From: Apostichopus japonicus
Lineage: Eukaryota > Echinodermata > Holothuroidea > Aspidochirotida > Stichopodidae
Direction: 5' to 3'
Assembly (NCBI RefSeq): GCF_037975245.1
Contig: NC_092564.1
Coordinates: 14,556,984-14,620,983, forward strand
Length of the DNA stretch: 64,000 nucleotides
In this document: positions 48,901 through 62,912 of the stretch, one piece after another
Numbering within the stretch: position 1 is the stretch's first letter
Layout: each line of letters starts with the position of its first letter
Translations under genes and position numbers: made by a program
The notes under the pieces: model-generated
What the model was told of the DNA's origin: nothing
Databases searched by the model: none
The model's input: the letters and a program-made list of their open reading frames with translations, nothing else

Positions 48901-51900
48901 CGGCAATGAATATGGATGTGAAGAGAAAGATAGAGACATAGAAATATCCAGCGAAGTATCATACTAGTCAAGATATATCTAAGCAACCTACATATATATA
49001 TACGGACTTTTGTTATCCTTAAAAGTAAATCCGTCACATTTCGCAAATATGTCCTCTTCTTGTGGTATCAGGCTACATACCTAAATTAAAATTAACGGAA
49101 CGAAACGGAATCTCTTCGGGTGTCATAATTTGTTTGCATTTCCAACTAAATTGAAAAAGCTGAAGAGCCATCGAGGTAGCTTATGTCAAATGGTGCGCAA
49201 AGAAAATATAAACAGCAAAAGATAACCAAATTTTCCTCTGAAGAAAATCATGAAACGATTCATTGTTGCGTACGTCACTGTCGACGGATGCTGACGTATG
49301 CATGACGTAACAATTAGCTTAAATGTAACAACGTCGTTAAAGAGTGTAAGTCGTACGGTCTAATTTTTTAAGGTGAATATTTTGTTTTGACTTAGAAAGT
49401 CATCTTAGATCATAAAAATCCGCTTCCATGGCTTTAAGTCTATACTCTCTTATACTTTATAAGAACGTTAACATTGATGATGATGATGGTGATGATGGTG
49501 ATGAGTTTAGTATGACTGTTTAAGCTTTTATGCTTTTCAGTTGCCATACAGACCCGTATGCTCCAGGGATGGCAAACGTCTTTCTGCGGAAGTGACAGAG
49601 ATTTTAATCGTCGGTAAATTTCGTCCATGTTTGCCTCGGGGCCTTGGTTATTCCTGAGCGTCAAGTTATGCATTAATCTGTATTAACAGGTCAAAGCACT
49701 TAGTCCGACCTACTGCCTTTTACGAACAGTCCATTTGTCCGTAAAAAGCTTATTACACATCCCCCCATTTGGTGTTAGCTCTCTATTAATGTAATCAGAC
49801 ATGACGCAGTAACGTTAAGATTTAAGATATCAGTTTGGCTGAGAGCCATTTCACAGATAGGGTATAGTGGATTTGTCTACGATTGCTCAGCAACTTAACT
49901 TTGACCCACTTCAACTCGTTTATTTACCTTCATTTTGGATATTAAGGAAACACATGCCATTATAACCATAATGAAACAACTTCGTTGAAATAGCAATCTC
50001 CGGTTACCGTTTTGAGTTTCAAACCTATCCGTCAAATTCTCGTCTTCAAGATCTGATCGTAAAACTTGAGAAATATGTTCTTGCTATATTTAAATGCTTG
50101 TAGAACTTTGTCGATAAAGGCCATTATGCATGTTTATTACAGACATTCCACTACTATTCCGCTATATAGCTTCCATGTTAATAACTGCCGACGTTTTTTT
50201 ATTCATTATTCGTGACAAGTCTATTCTTATTCGCATTTAGCTTGTTAGAAACGAAAACATTTTTATGATGACTTCTGGTTAGTAAAACACCAATCGATAT
50301 AGAAGTGTTTCTAACAGCTACGCAATAAGCTATTGTAATTCCAAATGCTCTCCAGTTAATCGTATACTGAAAGGGAATCTTAAAGCTGCCAAACAGGATA
50401 GGCATTCCATTACATCCGATCCTCATGGCGTAGTCAGTTACAACTATAGTGAAAGGGGAGGCGTAACCGTTAATCAGTTAAAAAACTGCTGTGGGTCATT
50501 TAATTACTTAACACGGGCGGTGGAATTATAAACAGAAAATGACTTAGTTTACAAACCAATATGCATGACAAATTACTGGAATACCCAGACTACTCTCTAA
50601 AGGTTCCCTTCATATTTGCGCAGACATTTGAACATAATGTGGATGCTGCTTTACTGTTTGCAAACCTGCGAAAATTGAATATATACAGGCAGGTGTAACT
50701 GTAAATGTTGTTGGCATATATTACCGTGTTACAAACATAGGTCAGTTATAACTGACTAACGGTTACCCACATTTCCAAGTTTTTAAGTGATAAAGCCATC
50801 GGGTGTATATTATATTTTTTCTCTGCAAGGAGACTTAGTTCCTCTAAACCACCATTTTGTACCTACATTTGCATGAGCAAATTCATGTTAAAAATTAATA
50901 CCTGTGTGATATCGCAGAACATTCCATGGACATAAATTGATGCAATATACAATTTGATATACAAAGGAACAATTCATTTAATGGCACAAAATCAAACGGA
51001 TATTGAAACAGAGGCACTTGAAATTACACAGGCTTCTTTAAGTGAATTTCTGTAACCTTATTTGGTCATTTTTAATGTATATATAACACCACAACATTTC
51101 TGTTTATAACTTTCATTTCATGATTGAAAACCAGAAATGTATGATTAAAACTGTGAGACGTATAGTGAGAAAAAAAGCTCTTAGAACTAATCGGTACCTT
51201 CCAATGCATTTCTCAAGCACTTAACAAAAAGAGCTTTGATTTCACTGGGAATAACATCTTGTGTAGAAGCTTAAATTTTTCATTTCCATAGTGTGTTTTC
51301 ATGATAACAGCTAGGGAATATATCCATGTTTAAACTGGAGGTGATTTTTACCCGTCGATCACGATAAATGAACTGTCCTATTGGGATTGGTTTTCTTCAA
51401 ACTTACACATTTTATTATCAATCCACACGTGTGTCAATAAATTCTATATCCACCACAATTATTTCCACGAAGCCTATAATATGAAGAATATATACTTAAT
51501 CATTGGTTACTAAGCTAAACATTTATTTGCCTTACTACACGAAACAATGAGGACATTAAATACAAACCATAAACAACTGTTGTTATAATGCCGTATCTAT
51601 TAATAAGACCATAGACCTTTCTCCAACAAAAACAAATTTTATCAGAGAGTTTGTTTCACAGCTGTATAGATTTAACCACCAATATTATCTAACAAGTACG
51701 ATCAAAAGATATGGAGATTTGATAACTTAATAGTGTACAATATTTGCTGCCTTCTTTTTAGGCCACCGATGAATTTCATGAATGCGGGTGGATTTATTGG
51801 CGAATTTTAATAGAACTGCGAAATAGATTATGATCCCAAAGTTATCAAAGAAAAATTGTGATGTACCTTGGCTTGTCATCGTCAGGAGATATCATACTGT

Positions 51901-53504
51901 TTGATTTGTTTGTTATTCCTGAAATTTGGGGCATTGCAGATGATGGCAATGATTGAGAATCTGCATAACGTATCGTTTAACGTCAGTGGTGAACATATAT
52001 ATCGTAAACAACCTTCCAATTTATGCATTACAAGTATACAACGTGCGTCAGTTAAGAAAATTTTTGGCAGTTAATTTCAGTATATAGCAAAGTATCATGA
52101 CACGTTATCTTATTCAAATGTTTATATGAAGAAAAAAAACAATGTTTTCTTTCACTAAAATGTTTATACTGGAAATAACATTCACCCTTTGATCGTTTGC
52201 TGACGTTGCTCTGTGACGTAGAAATGGATATGCTTCTCTAATATACAGATTAAAATATTAAACAATATATGACCGTTACTGCTACTTTGCCTGAAATTAC
52301 GTAATCGTGGGAAATATTGTTTGATTTAATTGGTTTATCATGATTTGATCACTAATTGCAAGCATGATACGCTGAAATGTAATGAAATTTCATTGAATTT
52401 AATTGAAGTTTCAATCCATTAAATGAAGGTCTGACATTCCTCAAAGTATAGTTACGAAACCCTCCCACAATCCTCTTCTGTTATACTTTCCTATAACTTA
52501 TTTCGTTGTCGACGATGAATGTAACAAATTCAGGATCGAGTTTAGTTAAGAAACTTTTAGAATTTCATGTTATACTCTATTATAATCATACATAGTATAC
52601 ATATCAACCACAAATTAATATCTATGACCCATATACTTGTGACAGACTGGTTTTATACCACACAACAGAACGTGTAATCTATACTATCGTACGCACCCTA
52701 CTACCGACGTATATGGTCTGACGTCATATTGATGGCACAGCCACGACCTAGATACATTTCATAATATGGATAATCTTTCATTATAGTTGCCTTTACTGTA
52801 TAAAAGAAGTGCCATTTATTTGCTTTATTACGGATCACATCTCAATTAGACGCAGCCCATTGTTTATTTGATTATAGTCTAAATATACTCGTCCTCCTCT
52901 TGTTTTGATGATATAGAGTGAACGATTGCAACATATTTTTGCGGTATCCCCTGTCGAAGATTAACTTAAGTATGAAATGGCCTCAATTGGCATGTGAATG
53001 AATGGATGGTTACCCTACTTCCTCATAGAACGGAAGGAAAATTTAGACATCTGAGAAACGACATCCAAATTGATGTGACGTTTAATACAAACTTTGGTAT
53101 TATGCACGCTCACGACACCGTGTAACACTACAATTGACTGCGGACGTATTTATCTATACTAGAGGCCTTTGAGAATCAACCTTCCCGAACAGAAACCTTT
53201 TCTTAGATAAGATTCAAAATAACCAGATTTTAAAGCTTTGGAACATGTAAATCATTGTAACTATTCCCTTCTGGTAATAAAGAAATTACTTGAAAAGGAC
53301 AAAATCATTAATAAAAAAGGGAATGTTGTCAAGGAAAGAAGTAACGGCCTCTGTTATGGAATTCTCAAATGACAAGCAGGGGACTGTTCTAGGTAAAAGT
53401 ACCTATCGTGATTAATATTGAGAAATAAGGTTCAATATTACTTAAAATATCAGTTTGGCTTGATTAATTAATTTATGACAATATGTTGAAAAGGAATTTC
53501 TTTT
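45909..53504. other. No gene seen; long gene-poor stretch
   Basis: Unique AT-rich DNA with few repeats (short TA tract near 48016-48031, an ATC/ATG trinucleotide tract near 49474-49503). A minus-strand frame at 49440-49673 looks protein-like over about 50 codons but lacks good splice signals. A full CRE lies at 52719-52726. Confidence 0.45.
49282..49310. promoter_or_regulatory. Second cluster of TGACG half-sites
   Basis: TGACGTATGCATGACGTAA gives TGACG at 49292 and 49303 (11-bp spacing), with CGACG at 49282 and an inverted ACGTCA at about 49272. The same motif and spacing occur at 32171-32230. A regulatory role is inference. Confidence 0.35.
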
Positions 53505-53527
53505 GGGTGGGTGGGTGGGAGGGAGGG
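53505..53527 (+). repeat. G-quadruplex motif, six GGG runs with 1-base loops
   Basis: Six consecutive GGG runs separated by single T or A bases, the pattern expected to form very stable parallel quadruplexes. No gene is visible nearby. Confidence 0.85.
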
Positions 53528-54471
53528 AATAATTGTAAATAATTTGTCCTCATTATAAATGCTTAATTATACCACGCAGCATGATTTCATTTCATTTCAG
53601 ATGTAAATGAATGATAAATGTAAATAAATGAAGAAAAGCAAACAAAAAGTAATTGGTATGACAGTCAGTCACAAATATAGCTAGAAAACAACCACTGTTT
53701 TAAACTTTTTTTGTCTTTTTGGAATAATATTTGGTTTATACTCAACCATATCGCTTCTTTTTCACGGGCTCTCGTAAGTGTCAAGATTTGATATCATGAA
53801 AAGCAATTAGACAACGGCAGATCACAAGGAGAGCGCTGCAAGATTTCTACGCAAATATTTGACATTACATATATGCTCTTTCTGTTGCTTTTTTAAGCAA
53901 TTTTCATCAATGTTCTTCTTTATTCTCGATAAAACGTCTACGATATGTTATTAAAATTACGCTTTTGGGATATCTTACATGCAATCGGTGTAACCTATTC
54001 AATGAGTTTCCCCAGAGCAATTGATAGTCCTTTACTGCACGGGCAAATGGATTTACATTGGTTACAGTGTTAGTCTAGTGTTGATGTTACTGTTATAATA
54101 TGTAATATTAAAGCACAAGAAATGCAGTCTTTTATTGCCAAGAGCATAAATTTATACCTAAAAATCAAATTATAAATTATACTTATATACTGAACTATAT
54201 AGTTTTGCTTCTTTTGTATTTGTCCGGATGACGTCTACCTCATCAAGCATATTCCTATAACATATCAAAAAATATTAATATCTTGATGGAAAATTCTTCC
54301 CGATTCCACCTTCCTCACTTGCAAAATATCATATCATCGACCAACGTTTATGGTATACGTATTTAATATGTGATGGGTCAGGGCATTTCAATTATCCAAG
54401 CGTCTCTGTTGCCTCTATAATAGGATTGCCATTTACATGTAGAAGGATTACAACCACTTATTGTGATGACT
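53528..54471. other. No gene seen
   Basis: AT-rich unique sequence with no supportable feature. Confidence 0.5.
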
Positions 54472-54494
54472 TTTCATACTTCACACGCACACAC

Positions 54495-54542
<48 letters not shown>

Positions 54543-54565
54543 GTGTGTGCGTGTGAAGTATGAAA
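54472..54565. repeat. 94-bp perfect palindrome with (AT)22 centre
   Basis: A 25-base arm (54472-54496, TTTCATACTTCACACGCACA and five more bases) is matched without mismatch by its inverted copy at 54541-54565. The 44 bases between are pure AT repeat, itself self-complementary, so the whole tract is one perfect palindrome. Confidence 0.96.
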
Positions 54566-57500
54566 TATATATATATATATATCCTCTATCACTTTCCTCG
54601 TAAGTCAGTAGCAGATTAATCCTCTTTGTCTTGTCAGAAAGACTTGTGAGCGATGTTTTGTTTTTCTATTTTCCTTTCCTGTAGCAAAACTGATGGGTTT
54701 GGTACTTAACATAAGTAACTGACATAATCAATCAACGAAAAATTACATTTTATCTTTAGTTCAAATATAAACCGTGTATGCCAGCAATAATCTATCACCG
54801 GAGACGTTTAGAATAATGATGTTTGTTTTGCAATGGTAATAGTATAAGGTGGGATGAGTAATGATAAACAGAAACGGTTATAGTGATCAGGAGCAAGAAG
54901 AGAAGTTAAACCATAATGAATATGCGGAGGACTAATATATGCCTAACCTAAAGTTATAAACCTTCGGGATGTTCTTAAAACTGATGAAACTATTTTAACT
55001 GTCATATCATTTCCTAACGGTAAGATGTCATATTTGGCACCATATCGTACAACATAACTATATTATGTACGCATTTTTATAATAAAAAAAAGTTAAAATA
55101 AATACAGATATGCAACTAATCCCACTTTCTATTGCATACAATTTAATTTCCGACATATTATGTCAACTTCAAATAGGGCTTTGCTATATAAGGTACAATA
55201 GCGTTTCGAGGACAAGTCAAGTTTATTTTCGAGATGTCCCAACATATTGTCTACGCACAATGTATAGAACTATAACAGCAAGTCACTGGTGAAAATATGT
55301 TAATTATCAAGCAAGTGAAATCCCCACAATGACGTAATGCTAAACATACCATGACGTAATGATAAAGTATGAAAAGCGACTCAGACATGAAGCAGACACA
55401 ACCTAGTTTTTTGGCATTTGAAAACTGGACAGGTTTGTTAGGAATATATTTCTTATTCCCCAAACGTGCTGTCTGAAATGTTCCTGCTAAAATGACCGCC
55501 AATAACTTCGTGACCATGCCTAAGTAATCCTAATATGTACGTCTAATTTTTGGGGTACTCCTGTGGCCTCACACATTATTGAAGAAACGATAAATGTTTC
55601 GAAATTGTAAGGAGTTTTGTTACTAATTTCTGCAGAAGTTTAACTTGTCCAGAAACTATATAGCCTTACCCATATAAGGAGGACATAAAGTATAGTGTTT
55701 GTCCATGTCCTAGAAAACCTCGTGTATTTTCCTGAAATTGAAATAAAACTGTTCAAGCCAAAACAGATTGTTTTGAAAACCACGAATGATTAAACTAGAT
55801 ATAGAAATGTTGATTAAAGACGATTTCAGAGATCTCGGGAGATACTATTTTTTTTAATTCATTAAAAGTCATTGACAGAAAAGTTATTCTGCGCAAATAA
55901 TGTCAAAGTATAACTTATAATACACTGTATAGAAAGTATACATGATGATAATGGGTAAAATGTACGCATTTAGTCTTCTCTACTCTATATATGTCAGGAA
56001 AGGAATGACACCAAGACAAAAAAGGGGTCAGCGACCCCCAAAATCAACACCCTACCTATCTGTCACACATGGTTTATCCGTATACACTGGGATGTGAGGA
56101 ATGATTTACATTGCGTAAACATATAGGGCTTTACTGTAAGACTTCACGATAAACCTGGGATGGTGATTCTGAGCACTGGTGATATGTTATAATACTTTAA
56201 TTATGCCAATAGTACATATCCCGAACTGTTTCTATGCGATGGCCAGAATTGTGTTAGTTAACACCGGGAAAACAGAAAAGAAACCGTTGTGGTTACTATA
56301 AGTGACTCTAGTTTTATTTACTTCATTTAATTCATTGATTGATTGATTTGGAGGTTCCTAATTGGTAATCGCAAGGATCAGTATAACGCAACTTAAATTT
56401 TGCATCTTTCAGTGAAGATTATTCTACGCAACATAAAACAGTTTATCAGTTTGTTTACAACATGCTATACCTAACTTGGCGGATATCTCACACAGAACAC
56501 TGCTTCGATGAAGCAACTTTATACAGCTGTTCCCGAAGAAAAGATACATAACAACACTTATTCGTGCCAGTGACGTTTAACTATAGTTATATTTAAAACT
56601 TACACATGTGCAGGTGCACAGGTGTATCATCATCAATGGCTGTCTCTTTAGTATGTCGACACAATTCTATTACTTTCGAAATTTGCATTGGAATTCGTAA
56701 ACTAGTTGAAAAAAAAGCAGTAGTAATTAACCGTATAGGTATATACATGGTAGACTTAATACTACACACTGAAACTATACATATGGTAAAGATCATGAAA
56801 GTATTTAGGCTTACAGGAAATAAAATCTCGTCACTGATGATCATGTGATTCGATAACCATAGAATTATATGCATGATTATCGAATTGTTAATTAATGTAG
56901 CGGTGTTTTAGGTTATGGCCGTCTTTTTACGTAATTAATTACCTACTTTCGCTTAACATAAAACTAGTAAATTTCTCGTGGGGGATTTATTTTTATTGAT
57001 AATGACAGAATGCGTTTGATAATAACTCAATAGTTTCAACGAATTGCTTCCAATTCCAATTCTCTGACGCTACGAAAATAAACTCAAATGTAGCTGAACT
57101 TATTAAGTTTATCAGACAACATAGTTCACTTTCAACTTGTTTTTCTTTTTTCCTTATGATTAGTTTAAACATTACTTGTGTGTTTGTCTTGAACGTTAGT
57201 TTATTAGCATTGTCACTGCTATCAGGTCATACCGGTAATAACCATCAACGTTGGCTGTTGAAGCTCTTCAGTAATTTCATTCTAACCATCAAATTTTGTA
57301 AATAAAAAGGAAAAAAGAAAGCAAGTGTCCTTTGACCTTTGAGTAAGAACCTTTGGCTTATTACTTCCGTAATTTACTGTATGTGTAAGTAAACTGGGAA
57401 AGTTATTTCAACAAATGAGTTACTTTGCTTGTATAGGTCATTGCAGCGGTTCGAAGGGGGGATGAATTAAAGCGCCTATAAACTAGCCGTCACCCTCCTT

Positions 57501-58750
57501 GACAAGATGACGATTCCAATTCAAACACAGTGTGTAAGTTCATTAGCTACACATGAAATCCATCTTCTCCATCCGTCATCTTATCATCGAGGAGAAGCAG
57601 TGAATTCATTCGTGACCTACTAGTTCGTGACATCTCAGTACTCAAGTAAATTGACTAAATCAGTTGCTCTTCTGGGTATTTATTAACTGTAAAACCTCTA
57701 ATACAATAAGTGATTCCTGGTAAAAGCTTGACTTCTGCTTTTCGAAGCAAGTGTATGTATACAATCTTCTTTCCCCTAGATATATAGAGTTTTTCCGACC
57801 GTAACCAAACAAAAACTGTATAAAGCATTATAGTGTTTTAGTATTTGTTATTATATGGTGGGTCTTCATGCTTTGCAATGAGTTTTTGTCAGTGATATTT
57901 ACTTGAAGGTAACGTATCCGTTGTTAGCAGCCATTGAATGGATTGATACATTTTTGGTTTTCATGTTATTCTTTTGAAAGAATGATACTAATAGTAAACA
58001 AAGGTTAACGTCAAAGACATATGTTTTATACATTACAGACTGATCGTCTGATATTTTAAGAAACAATGTAAGAAGGAGCACATCTATACAAAGACATTGT
58101 CAAGAATTAAATAAATAAATTACTGAAATATGAAAACCGTGTCAGTTATATAAGAACCTTTATATGAGAACCATGGGTACGTCATCCCGTTCCTGTAAGT
58201 GGTAAAACAATCAATTTCGGTTGGAGGCGATCGAGGTATAAGAGGGGTGTGGTACGAGTTTCGTGGACCGATAATCAAAAGTATATTACCAATATGAGAT
58301 GATTTCGTTGCCCTGGCTTCTGTGTCCAGGAATAGGGCAGTTTTGGTGTCCAGTGTGGAAACTATGGATAGACTGCGAGAAATCGAAAATGTAAAGCCCT
58401 TCTTTTTTGCGGTTGGCTTACCTATTCTAAATATCCATTGTCGAGGTCGAAATTGTTTAAGATTTATCGGAGTCTTTTATAAATGTGATTAATTGACTTT
58501 GAATTGGAGATGGGGTTGATTTTTGTACTGCATTGGTTTACTTACAGTGAAACACATGTTTGGCTCATTTGATGAGTTTTTATCTGCACAGATAAAAGCT
58601 AAGATACCATAAAGAACATTGCTCGACCACACAGCCTTATGAGGTAGGTGTATAAGGGTGTAATCCATCTATATAGGGTCTGATGAGATTCCGAAGTGGA
58701 ATTGTAGATAACATGAGACCATCCTCAGTCATCAGACACTCATAGCTGCT

Positions 58751-58833
58751 ACAGCAACTACTGTTCCATTCCCCGCAACTATGCATCAGTAATTGCTACT
58801 TTGTGTTCGTAACTAGGTAACATGTGATACAGG
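58751..58833 (+). repeat. Direct repeat, left copy (83 bp)
   Basis: Begins ACAGCAACTACTGTT and runs to ACATGTGATACAGG. It is repeated in the same orientation at 59105-59186 with roughly 85% identity by eye. Confidence 0.88.
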
Positions 58834-59104
58834 TGGCACTGTTACAACTGCAAAGCTGTAAACTTGTTCCCATGTAAGACAAAGAACTGCGCGACTGTAC
58901 GAGGAGTCTATTAAGATGCGAATGCCTACGAGATGGAGTAAAGGCTGTACGGTACCGCTCGATTCCAGTTCACACCTCTCTTTAAGCCGAGAACGATGGA
59001 AGGTCATGTTTGGGTATATCCATAGGCCTACTTACAGCATAAAACGACTAGATACGACTTCATTGTCGAATCGCGTATTAATGAACTCGCACTCAATGGT
59101 TTGT

Positions 59105-59186
59105 ACAGCAACTACTGTTCATGTCCCACAGCCGTGCATCAGTAATTACTACTTTGTGTTCATAACACGGTTACATGTGTCACAGG
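59105..59186 (+). repeat. Direct repeat, right copy (82 bp)
   Basis: Second copy of 58751-58833, starting 354 bases further on. The sequence between the copies is not duplicated, so this is a dispersed local repeat and not a simple tandem. Confidence 0.88.
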
Positions 59187-61550
59187 ACATGCACAGAAGT
59201 TACTGCACCCTATACTGACAAAATGTGGTCATTCTATTACTTGATGAACCTTTAAAACAAAACCCTCCCTGAAGAAGAGTATTTATTGAGACCATCATAG
59301 TATCGGACGGCAAAGTCGTATATGCAAATGAACAATCTTTTCCATAAAATGTACTTGAATAATTAAACAGTTGTTGATGATGTTGATGACCAAATACTGT
59401 AATAATATGAATAAAGGGCTGTAATCGTTGTTACATGCTCAATCTAACGTGTTAAATTATTCAACCCTGAGGGTATCTATATCCGTTGCTTTGGCTATTA
59501 GCATTTTAATGAGTCATTGTGAGGTTATACCTCTCTGTGGAGATTTAAACTATGTGTATAGTGCGTCAGTTTTCGCCATAGACATGTCGTTAGACAACAT
59601 GTTATTCTAACGTACTCTAGGGAAGAAATCAAATATCACTTTCCGATCCATTCTACTGTATCATTTTATGTTAACCTAAGTCAGTCAATATTAAAACAGC
59701 AACATGACGAACCTAAACTTCGTGAATTTATAGAGCTTACTTAAATCGCTGGATTGTTTTTTTCTTCAAGAATATTACTGACAGTAACTTTTAACAATCC
59801 CTCAATTTCCTCCTGAAGATGTCAAATGTTGAAAAAAAGGCTAGACAGTTTGGAGCTTTGAAAATGCATTTTGCATTTCATTTCATTTCGAACTATTGAG
59901 AATGTCTTGCTGAATTTCGGTCAAAAAATAAAGCATGGAACTAATTATTTAATAGAAAGGGCAAGTTTTAGAAGTTATTTCAATTACTATACAGCCTATG
60001 CACATTTGTCTTCTCTGTTTGCTAAAATATTTGATTATGTGAGGGGAACAAAATGTTTTCTTAGAAAGCTCTAGTTTCTTCTTTATTTCAAGATGAGTAT
60101 CCTGTTGCAATTTCTATACTTGCAAAGACATGTTTCATACTTCAATAGAAGACTATAAACGTTACTAACAGGAAAAGTGCAAGTTGTGGAGCTTCGACAA
60201 GATTCAATGAAAGTCACGAAGTTTGAGACAATTTATACAAAAGGATCGAAGTAAGCTCTCACAGAAATAAAACGAGATGATTTTTTTAGCAGTTAAAGTA
60301 TATAATTCCCAACGCTTGCTCTGTCATGGACATTATTCAAAAGTTCAGATACCTAAGGTATAGAACCATACAGAGTGTATTCTGTACTGTTCGATATTGT
60401 ATGAGACTAGGCAAGTACAGATGGTAAAGTAATACCCTAATGCACCCTTTTTAATTTGAAGGACATGGAATGAAAATGAAAAACAAAACGATCTCTCAGA
60501 GGAGACATGTTTGCATTATTTAATGATATCGCAAAACTATTCTTACTGACAGTCATTTTAAAAGGCAAAGAGGAGCTACCGACAAGCGTTTCCGGTGAGA
60601 AATCTTCATTCAAGAGGGTTTTTGTTTTTAACTTCTTATTTCTGATTAAAAATAATTGTTACCACTCTTGTAGCCAATAGTCGGCTTAAAGAAGATATAA
60701 CACCATTTCTTAGTAAGATGGGAAGCAGACCTTTTCAGCTTCAACCTAAGCATATATCAATTCATCAACTTTATTGTCATACTATGCCTCTTGCTACTAC
60801 AAATCAAGTAGTTTATCTTCTCAACTTTCCGGCTCATCTTCGACTACCATGTTTCAATTGCCCCTTGGTCAATAACCTGACAACTTGCTGTACACCGGTC
60901 AGGGTAAACACAGCAGCGGACTAAATAGTCGCTGATTTTATATTAGTTCTTCTTAAGAGATTCTGTCATAGTTTTGTATACTGTCTTCCAGTCTTAAAAC
61001 AGCCGCAGTTTCGGCTGCATCTTCCGTGTAATGGTTAATAAATAAGAGTAAAAAACAACAATACATTATTACTCTGGATTTGAAGCACCATGCTTGTGAT
61101 CATAACCGCTGTAGTAAAACATCAACGTTCCTCTTAGAAGTAATTGCTAACTGTCAAAGCTTTGGATTAAGGCAACTTTCACGACTATTGCCCCTGACGT
61201 ATGCAAACCCGTCTTGAAATGGGTAAAGCCAGAGCTTCTTTTTTTTTTAATAAGATTGATGTTATTCAATATATGAGGTGTAGAAACGTTGGTTCTGTTT
61301 CCTGTTCCAGTTTCTATGTTACTGTATGCTTCTGTGTCTATTTCCGATTCTGTGTTTCTTTGAGTTTCAGTTCCTGTTTCGTTCTTTGTATGTGTCTCTA
61401 TCTCTGTGTTTCTGTTTCTTCATTTATGTTTTGTAAATGTTTCACATTCTGTTTCGTTATTGTGTATTGTGTATGTCTTATTGTGTTTGTTTGTAATTCC
61501 GTTACTTTTTCTGCATGTTTCAGTATTGTTTTTTCTGTTTCCTATTACAG

Positions 61551-61940
61551 GCTTCCCTTCCTGTCACTTACTGTGTGCTTCCCTTCCTGTCACTTACTGT
61601 GTGCTTCCCTTCCTGTCACTTACTGTGTGCTTCCCTTCCTGTCACTTACTGTGTGCTTCCCTTCCTATCACTTACTGTGTGCTTCCCTTCCTATCACTTA
61701 CTGTGTGCTTCCCTTCCTGTCACTTACTGTGTGCTTCCCTTCCTGTCACTTACTGTGTGCTTCCCTTCCTGTCACTTACTGTGTGCTTCCCTTCCTGTCA
61801 CTTACTGTGTGCTTCCCTTCCTGTCACTTACTGTGTGCTTCCCTTCCTGTCACTTACTGTGTGCTTCCCTTCCTGTCACTTACTGTGTGCTTCCCTTCCT
61901 GTCACTTACTGTGTGCTTCCCTTCCTGTCACTGTCTGTGT
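61551..61940 (+). repeat. 26-bp minisatellite, 15 copies
   Basis: Fifteen head-to-tail units beginning GCTTCCCTTCCTGTCACTTA and ending CTGTGT. Most are identical; copies 5 and 6 share a G-to-A change (CCTATCACTT) and the last copy is diverged. Because 26 is not a multiple of 3, all three plus-strand frames run through the repeat, giving open frames up to 278 codons (61201-62037). The flanks (61290-61550, 61941-62010) hold loosely related TCTGTTTC motifs. Confidence 0.97.
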
Positions 61941-62712
61941 GTCGTTGTCTTCTTTTTCTGTTTATTTGTCCGTTTCAGTTCTGTGTCTGTTGTTTTTTCT
62001 GTCAAAAGACCTTTTGACACAAAAGTTAAACTGTTAGCATCCTCTGACGAAATGTAATACAACGGGACAGATAACCAAAGTGCGTTGTTAGGACACCATG
62101 CATCCTTCCTTCATTCTCCCTTAGTTCCTGCCCCATCCCCACTGCTCATTATGGATCTTTAAAACAATTCTCAATGTGCAATGAATAAAAGACATATATG
62201 ATATATAAATCAATTCGTGATAATAATTGTGCAGGCAGGATTCCCCGTTTTCGAAAATTTCAATCTTCATAGACATTCTCTCAAAAAAACTAGAAATGTA
62301 TTTTAATTGCCTCGAACTTCAAATCCGTAACTGAACGTAAACGAAAAGAAATCGATTGGATCTTTTGTATTAAGTCTCACATCACCGGTCGCAGCAAAGA
62401 AAGGAGACCCCCTTTAAACAACTACCAGGTCCACAACTATATGTAATCCGTTCTTTTCTTTGTTCATTAATCCGCTTCCTGTATAGTTATGGATTATTTT
62501 TGTCTAATAATATCAAATATTTCTCATAATCAGACTCGGGCTGTTTTTTCTTCACCTCACTTTCATATTTGACGAATATCACAGTGTGTCATTTAAATTT
62601 ACATAGTAAATATCAGTTATTGCTTTATGTCAAAAAGTTACCGAGTGACATTCTTATAACTGTCATAGAATATTTACAGTTAGATGAAATTGAAGATGAG
62701 ATGTTTGGTTAG

Positions 62713-62716
<4 letters not shown>

Positions 62717-62780
<64 letters not shown>

Positions 62781-62912
62781 ATATATATCTATATATATAT
62801 ATATATATATATATCTATATATATATATGTATATGTATATATACATATGTATACATATACATATGTATATGTATATATATATTTATATATATATATATAT
62901 ATATTTACATAT
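62717..62912. repeat. (TA)n microsatellite with TATC and TATG interruptions
   Basis: Long TA tract with TATCTATA units in the middle and a self-complementary TATACATATGTATA section near 62837-62872. Confidence 0.95.

Larger units (their letters stand above)
54566..61300. other. No gene seen; contains one local duplication
   Basis: Unique AT-rich DNA. Open frames on both strands at 56593-56874 and 58813-59218 carry no domain I recognise. Confidence 0.45.

Noticed and set aside
49440-49673. Minus-strand frame with MDEIYRRLKSLSLPQKD
   Set aside because: About 50 codons look plausible, but donors are poor and the frame runs into an ATC/ATG microsatellite; insufficient support.
61201-62037. Plus-strand open frame of 278 codons, the longest in the window
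   Set aside because: Half of it is the 26-bp minisatellite, and the rest is low-complexity pyrimidine-rich repeat; other frames over the same interval are also open. No domain is recognisable.
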